Part shown: piece by piece, positions 57,801-64,000 of the stretch
How positions within the stretch are numbered: the stretch's first letter is position 1
How the letters are laid out: each line of letters starts with the position of its first letter
From: Urophycis tenuis
Lineage: Eukaryota; Chordata; Actinopteri; Gadiformes; Phycidae
NCBI GenBank assembly: GCA_036785325.1
Contig: JAXIVH010000322.1
Span: 1-64,000 of the forward strand
Direction: 5' to 3'
DNA length: 64,000 nucleotides
The notes under the pieces: model-generated
What the model was told of the DNA's origin: nothing
Databases searched by the model: none
The model's input: only the letters and a program-made list of their open reading frames with translations
Translations under genes and position numbers: made by a program

Positions 57801-60063
57801 TTGCTATGGGGGGCATAATGCCTAGAAGTCAAGTTATGGACAATGTAAGCATGGATTTATAGCCAGTCAGTGTATTTTTGTTTTGTGGGCTTGCATATTT
57901 TTACAGCACAAAAAGAAATATTTGGGGAAACAATTATTTGAAATGCCAAGCTCTGTCTGCCATGCGGGCAGTGCGTTCATCCTGCTGTTCAGTCTGTGAC
58001 ATTGGGGTAAATCGAGGAAACTGCCCTGCTTTAAGCACACCTCTCAACACAAATACAAAATGGAAGCATTGTCACAAATCTACAGTTCCAAAGAAAAAAA
58101 AAAAAACAATCAATATCTACCATAGTTTTTGTATCCATATATTAAAGCAAGGCCCATGTTTGACATTTCTCAAAGGTTCTACCTTCATGTGCTTTTGTGG
58201 ATCAGCCACCTACCGTAAGATAACACCCGCTCAGGGATTATTGCTATACAGCAATGTAGGTCAGGACAGTTTCTCTCTCTCGAGGTTACATTCCTACTAT
58301 ACCCACAATGCAGCAGGGGTGGCAGTACTCACATCCAGGACGTACTCCTGCACCACCGCATGCAGGATGATGGCTATAAAGAAATAGAAGAGGACAGTCG
58401 CACAGTCCCTCCATCCGTAGTGGTAGAAGGTCACCTCGCCATCTGTACACGCGTACACACGTACACACACACACAACGTAAGTGACATTGCAACTGACAC
58501 AACAGTGACAAACATTGAACTGTTATTTTCAGAATGTTGCACAATAACACTATGGGGGCTCTAATAATGTGCTCAACATACATGTGTAGTTGAAAATGAA
58601 AACGTAGGAGCCATACCTGGTGATAATGTGCTGATGTTGTACTGAGGCTGAATGAACAGTATGGCCGTCTTCGCTGTTGCCTAAAAAAAAACAAATGGAA
58701 ATCGTCATCATAATTAGTCTCATTGACAAAAAACTGGTCAGACTGAAGTGGTGACGTCAGTCAAGAAGTATGTTAAGGGGATTTATTTAATTCGTCGAGA
58801 CTGCCACGTGTAATTTGACGCCAGGGGGGGTAAATTCTAGGAAGATGACGGCGTAGAGCTATAAAAAAAAAAAAAAAAAAAAAAGGTCGTCGGCATGACA
58901 AGGCTTGCATTGACCTGACGGCGCTGCGTCAGGCGGAGCGGTGGCGCAGGGACTGCACACCGACATTCCTTGCGCGCCGGGCCACAGGTGCCTTTGTTTA
59001 ACAGAGTAAGCTCCAAGTTTAAAAGAGCGAACTGCAGAACGCAAATGCTCAGCATCTACGCATACACCCAAGTACTTATTTTAACTATACACACAGGGAA
59101 AGGGAAATCCCCTTCCGAAAGAGTAGTAGATCCTTCCGATCTGAGATTCCGTATTGAAACAAACGGTTTTTCGCACTGACAACAACCGTAGTAGTGTTAA
59201 TACGGACAATCAAATAAAGACAAGCCGACAGGGATACGTTGTCTGGGTTTAATCTGACCTGCATTGGCATTCAATTGAAACTGTTACGTGTCACTGACTG
59301 AGTGCACACCGAGGTGAACGCAGTGCTGAGCGCGGCTGGGCTCCTGCAGCAAAGCGTCCAGAGATTGAGACGTGGCAGTTAACAGAGGATCAAGTTGTGG
59401 AGGCTGTCTTCTGGGCTTTAAAAAAAACTTCCAACGACTTCACAAATAATCATTTTTTTAAATGCCGTGAAGTGTGGTTCGATAACAACAAGCATGAATG
59501 GATACCGGGCATCCCTTCTTGTTTTCTATAGCCTATAGGCCTATACGAGAACCATATAAATGATCAACTTTTATCCCAGCGTCCCGTGACAAGAAATTGC
59601 CAATGTGCCAGGTTAAAAAAAAAAACATTGTTATAATACTGAATTAAAGCGTCGCGATTCCCGCATGTAAATGGTCAACACCGAGCCACTTGGTCAAAGT
59701 AGTAAAAATCAGTGGTCACTAACATTTGGAAAGTGTAACAATGTATTACGAAGCCACCATGTCCGGGGAACAGAGCCCATTGATAAACAGAACACACCGA
59801 TGTAATAACAAGCAACCCTTTTGCTTTACGATTTGAATGATTTAAAAGCCAGTAGTTCACTTCATCTGGCGCGGTTCCTAACGATGACCCGAAGTCTTGC
59901 CAAAGAAAACAGCTGGCAAATGCAAAATTTGAGTAGATCTCACCTCAAACATCAATCCAATCAAAACGACAATCACCAGACCAAAGACGATATCAGCATG
60001 GTTTTGAATGAGGAATTCCTGACTGAAGAACGGATAGCTCTTGTTTCTCCGGCGAAAAGCCAT
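51855..60063 (-). CDS. tram2: Translocation-associated membrane protein 2, copy B
   Basis: Same eleven exons: 60063-59944, 58680-58617, 58442-58333, 57244-57128, 56398-56340, 55737-55653, 54437-54367, 54261-54157, 53699-53556, 52513-52356, 51928-51855. All exon lengths equal those of copy A, so the protein is again 368 residues. I found only silent coding changes (for example cac/cat-type changes near the exon 9 end). The acceptor of exon 3 reads gtacag here and ctcag in copy A. Introns differ in the CA array next to exon 3 and the minisatellite next to exon 4. Confidence 0.95.
56667..57108. repeat. 28-bp minisatellite in tram2 intron 4, copy B
   Basis: Counterpart of 20681-21150, shorter by 28 bp, exactly one unit, with some units differing in type. 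Confidence 0.95.
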
Positions 60064-61643
60064 TTCGGCAAAGAGAGAAGAGATTTCCCTAATTTCCCTC
60101 TAAATCAGAGAAGATCTGCGAAGTTCAGGAGTAACTTTCTCGTCGATATGCGCATGTGCAACTCTTAAAGGGACAAACACCATAAATTCCTTCATTGAAA
60201 CAACTGCATATGTAAGGGACAAATGCTTAAATGCCAGTTTCCCGTCATCTTGAATTGAATAACAATGGAATCTAATCAAATACAACCTAATTAAAAGATA
60301 AGGCATTGAGTTGCTTTTCAGAAAGTAATTTTCCTACAACCATAGAAATTCTAATTCATTTATTGAAATAAGTGAGGCAATTATAGGTGAGGCAATTCTT
60401 ATCACATCATTCCAATTTCATATTTATTGCTTATTAAAAGCCACTAACTGCTACTCTCCACAGATCCAAATTTTAAGTAGGCAATAACCTGAGAGGGATT
60501 GAAATATGAAACGTAATACATTTCAGTTTCACGTTTCACTTACGTTGGTATGATAATTTGTGTATTTTATCACACAGAACACTAATCAACAAAAAATACA
60601 ATTGCCCCAATCCAAATAAAAAAAACACCTATATTAAAATTCACAAGTACCTATAAAGCCTTGTATGGCCTTGGATAACATTTAAAACACTTTTTTTTAT
60701 CAATATAATTGATTCAATAGAATGCCTGAGACATAAAGATGAGAGTTCTTTTTACACATGATATCAGTTCAAACCACTATTCAACACATTACAGTACATG
60801 GTCAACATGTTTTGAATGATTTCCGTCCAGTTGACTCAGAAACCTTAAAAGGAGTATACAAAAAACATGGGCAGACTCCTCTTTGGAATGCATTAATGTG
60901 TCAATGGGAACACTACAAATCCCAGCAGTATAGGTACAGTATGTGGTACAGAAGATACTTGTGCTTATATAAAGCCCACACAGCTCTGAATTGCATTGAA
61001 ATAGTTGTAGAATGTAGCTCAAAACATGTTCCCTTTAAGGTTTTACGCGCTATTTTAAGGTTCCAAGCTTCGTTCCCTGCTCTCAATAACAGCTAAAATG
61101 CTCTATGTTTGGATATTCATAACCAGTGGTTGCCAAAATAATGCAAACCACCTCATAGAAACAAAGAATAGGTTTCCCAAACTAGAGATAGCATTGCAGA
61201 GGTAGCATGGCTACCTTATAATATTGCCAAAGAAAGTAATGAAAAATACCAGAGATAGCATTTTCGTTAAACCAGAGCATTTTACAGTTGTCAGACAAGA
61301 AGCTGCAGCAGCATAAATCCAGTCCGCCATTTATATTTTAATTAAGTGCCTGCTAATAGGTCTATAATAGGTATATTCTATTACACAGTGGATGTTTATT
61401 AAAAGTATGAGCAAGCCCCATCAATATACCTTAATGTGTATCTTATAGTATATGCACATGTTAGCATATGCACAGTGTATACTCGATATTCAGAGAATAA
61501 TGCTGCTGCCAATTATCCAAAAGTCCTTATAAGTTTAAAAAGCGGTCATGATCAGCTAAGTCTATGATAACAAAAGCTGGTACATCGGTTCAACTGGTGG
61601 ACACACTCCTGTCCTGCTCCCTCTGCTTCTCTGAAGACAAAGG

Positions 61644-63621
61644 TCAGAAGTTCTCATCTTCGTCCCTCCGGGACCTGATGAGCTGCCTCCTGGGGCCTGT
61701 GAGGTGGGGTACATTGGCCGGGGCGTCCTGTGACCCCGAGTCCAACTTAGGGGTGGAGGTGTAGCACGGACCCGCCCGCCCGGACGGCCCCTGGACGTCC
61801 CTGTTCAGGGACGTGTCACTGGGGATGGAGGCCAGGCGCATGGCGCCCTGCTCCGGACCCCCGCCCCCCTCCCTGTCCAGGCGGTGGTTGCTGGTGCTAC
61901 CGGGGGACTGGGGGTCTGCGCTGAAGTACAGGGTGGAGCTGGACTCGGTGGGGCAGTAGTAGTGCTCCGGGCTGTCTCCTAACACAGACTTCCCCTCTGG
62001 CGAGCTGCGCTTTATGTGCGACAGCGCTGACTGCAGCAGGCTGTCCGTCTTCATGCTGTCCTCTGTCTCCTCCTCTTCGTCGTCGTCCTCCTCATCATCA
62101 TCCTCCTCCTCATCCTCATCCTCACCCTCCTCCTCCTCCTCCTCCTCCTCCTCCTCCTCCTCCTCCTCCCCCTCCTCCCCTTCCTCCTCGGAGCTGACCG
62201 ACGTGGGCTCGCTCACGCTCTGGAACTCCTCCTTGCAGTCCGACAGCGGCGCCAGGCCCCGGCCCAGCGAGTCTGAGGCGGACGCCTGGTCGCAGCTGTC
62301 CCCGCCGGCCGTGATGGTCCCGTCCCGGCTCTTGAACCCCGGGTTGTACTCCTCCATGTCCAGCACGGCCGCCGCGCCCCCGGCCCCGAAGGCCTGGTTG
62401 ATCTTGCTCAGGTCCCCCGTCTTCAGGGCCAGCCGGATCAGAAGCCAGTGGTGGTGGTAGCAGGGACAGGCGCTGTTGGACCTGGCCCCGCAGGAGCCCG
62501 GGTGCTCGGCCAGGGAGCCCGCGGCCCGGGGCAGGAAGAAGGTGCCGTGGTTGGGGATGGAGGGCAGTGGCACGGCCTTGTCCCCCACCGAGAAGAAGGA
62601 CTCCCCGGGCTCCAGGCAGGTGCTGCCCATGCGGCTGTTGCGGCGCAGGCCCTGCGAGATCTCTGTCGACTTGGGGTGGAGGAAACGGTAGTACAGGAAC
62701 ATGGAGGCAGCACCTGCGAAATAACAACCTGAATAAATAGTGTCTTTCCATGATTACACATTATACACATGACACATAATCACATTATTTGATCACCCTT
62801 TCTAGTTCTCCAGAATCCAAGGCAAGGTCGAATCGTATTTGTGTCAAGTACAAAGTCATTTCTAATCATTACTCATACGCACACATTGGACTCACCACAC
62901 ACTGACTGATCTGCTCCAATCAGAGAGCAGCGCATGATTAGGCCAAGGTGGTAAGAGCCAGATTGAAAACGGGGCCAGAACACTGGGGTTAGGGACCGTA
63001 CTCTTGCCACAGTCTCACCCTGGATAGGAGCACCCCGTCCTCTCACACATCGGGGATACAACATAAGCCAAGGGGAATGAGCTCCACCTAGTGGCCCTGC
63101 AACACCTCTACTAGCACCATCTGGTATCCCAGCGATGGATGGACCAGGCCAGCGCTGGTTAACTTCCAAGACAAAAAGAGCAGTGCTAGGCAAGTAAACA
63201 CGGTTTTGGATTTGGCTCTTGGTGAAGGGGTTCTGTTTTCAAGCAAATACATCACACACCTCATTGCAACAAATCAGCAAATAGCTGACACGAACGCCAG
63301 AGACACGTGAGTTCTGTGTACTGTTGGAGGTGAGCCCATCACCGTCTGCGTGAGAACAGCCTGTTTACCCACAATGCCCTGCATTACCTACAGCCCCGCT
63401 AAGACACCAAGGGTGACCGTGTGAACAATGTACAAACACAGCCATCAGAGCCACATTTCAAGGGCAGCGGGAGATGGTGGATGACAGCGAGCCCCCGGGC
63501 TCTCTCACCCAGGAGAAAGCTGCAGAGGACCGCGGCGGGGAGGGTCATGCTGTCAGACGGAGCCTCACTCAGGAAGTCGGAGGCAGCCAGGAGCAGCATG
63601 GCGTTCTCCACCAACATGAAC

Positions 63622-63710
<89 letters not shown>

Positions 63711-64000
63711 AGGGAGACGGAGGGAGAGGGAGAGGGAGAGAGAGAGAGAGAGAGAGGGAGGGAGACGGAGGGAGAGGGAGAGGGAGAGAGAGAGAGATCA
63801 GTCATCGACAGACAGCCCTGACGTCACTGTCGGCTCGGGGCACAGAGGTGAGGATGACAACGCAACGAGTGTGTGTCGGTGCATTTGTGAATGAGCGAGC
63901 GAGCGAGCGAGCATGAGTTGGCTTTTTTTTGTGTGTGTTACTTTGTATGCGCGGGTTGCATGCACAGTGTAGGTCAATGACACCGTAACACTATACACGT
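61644..64000 (-). CDS. xkr5: XK-related protein 5, copy B, 3' part only
   Basis: Only the last two exons lie in the window: 63620-63509 and 62713-61644. The final exon is 12 nt longer than in copy A because the acidic tract has four more residues net. Other differences: Phe to Leu in KSV(F/L)GDS, Thr to Met in GA(T/M)RLAS, and Asp to Asn in the last residues (DEDE(D/N)F). Both exons are intact, with no frameshift. The exons that are damaged in copy A lie beyond the window edge. Confidence 0.88.
63623..63797. repeat. (GA)n microsatellite abutting xkr5 exon 6 acceptor, copy B
   Basis: Counterpart of 27791-28052, shorter and with a duplicated gggagacggagggaga-type segment. Confidence 0.96.

Larger units (their letters stand above)
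36187..64000. repeat. Copy B of duplicated four-gene block
   Basis: Second copy of the block that begins at position 1. The 1.2 kb before it (34958-36186) presumably matches sequence left of position 1, so the true unit is probably longer at both ends. All genes keep the same order, strand and exon structure as in copy A. It is about 450 bp shorter than its partner, mainly from shorter microsatellites, one absent 125-bp insertion and several 10-50 bp indels. Confidence 0.95.

Overview
The window is vertebrate nuclear DNA, almost certainly from a ray-finned (teleost) fish. It has multi-exon genes with GT-AG introns, dense (CA)n, (GA)n and (TTA)n microsatellites, long G/C homopolymers, and tRNA-derived SINEs with a teleost-type tail. 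I could not identify the species. I see no prokaryotic, viral or CRISPR-type system.

Four protein-coding genes are present, each seen twice. In copy A (1 to 34757) the order is eva1a (+, 2003-3571), efhc1 (+, 7899-14456), tram2 (-, 15814-24237) and xkr5 (-, 25820-31827). In copy B (34958 to the window end) it is eva1a (38273-39698), efhc1 (44049-50622), tram2 (51855-60063) and the 3' part of xkr5 (from 61644, running off the window). Positions 1-28262 align with 36187-64000 throughout, introns and intergenic DNA included. The copies differ by scattered substitutions, microsatellite and homopolymer lengths, a few indels and one retroelement insertion. A 200-N gap (34758-34957) lies just before copy B. 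This is the usual appearance of two alleles of one locus placed end to end in an assembly (unpurged haplotig). A genuine recent tandem segmental duplication cannot be excluded from sequence alone.

The gene products are unrelated in function. Eva1a is a one-pass membrane regulator of autophagy and apoptosis. Efhc1 is a DM10-domain ciliary microtubule protein, here lacking the C-terminal EF-hand region. Tram2 is an ER translocon-associated multispanning protein. Xkr5 is an XK/scramblase-family membrane protein. The convergent efhc1/tram2 pair matches the human EFHC1-TRAM2 arrangement. Copy A xkr5 carries four single-base indels in exons 4 and 5, which are either sequencing errors or real damage.

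The main non-coding observations are: an old, diverged second copy of the efhc1 promoter about 1.85 kb upstream of the real one, with CTCF-like and X-box-like motifs at matching places; two strong hairpins between them; a 28-bp minisatellite in a tram2 intron that differs by one unit between copies; a 125-bp LINE-tail insertion present only in copy A; and several splice sites sitting directly on length-variable microsatellites.
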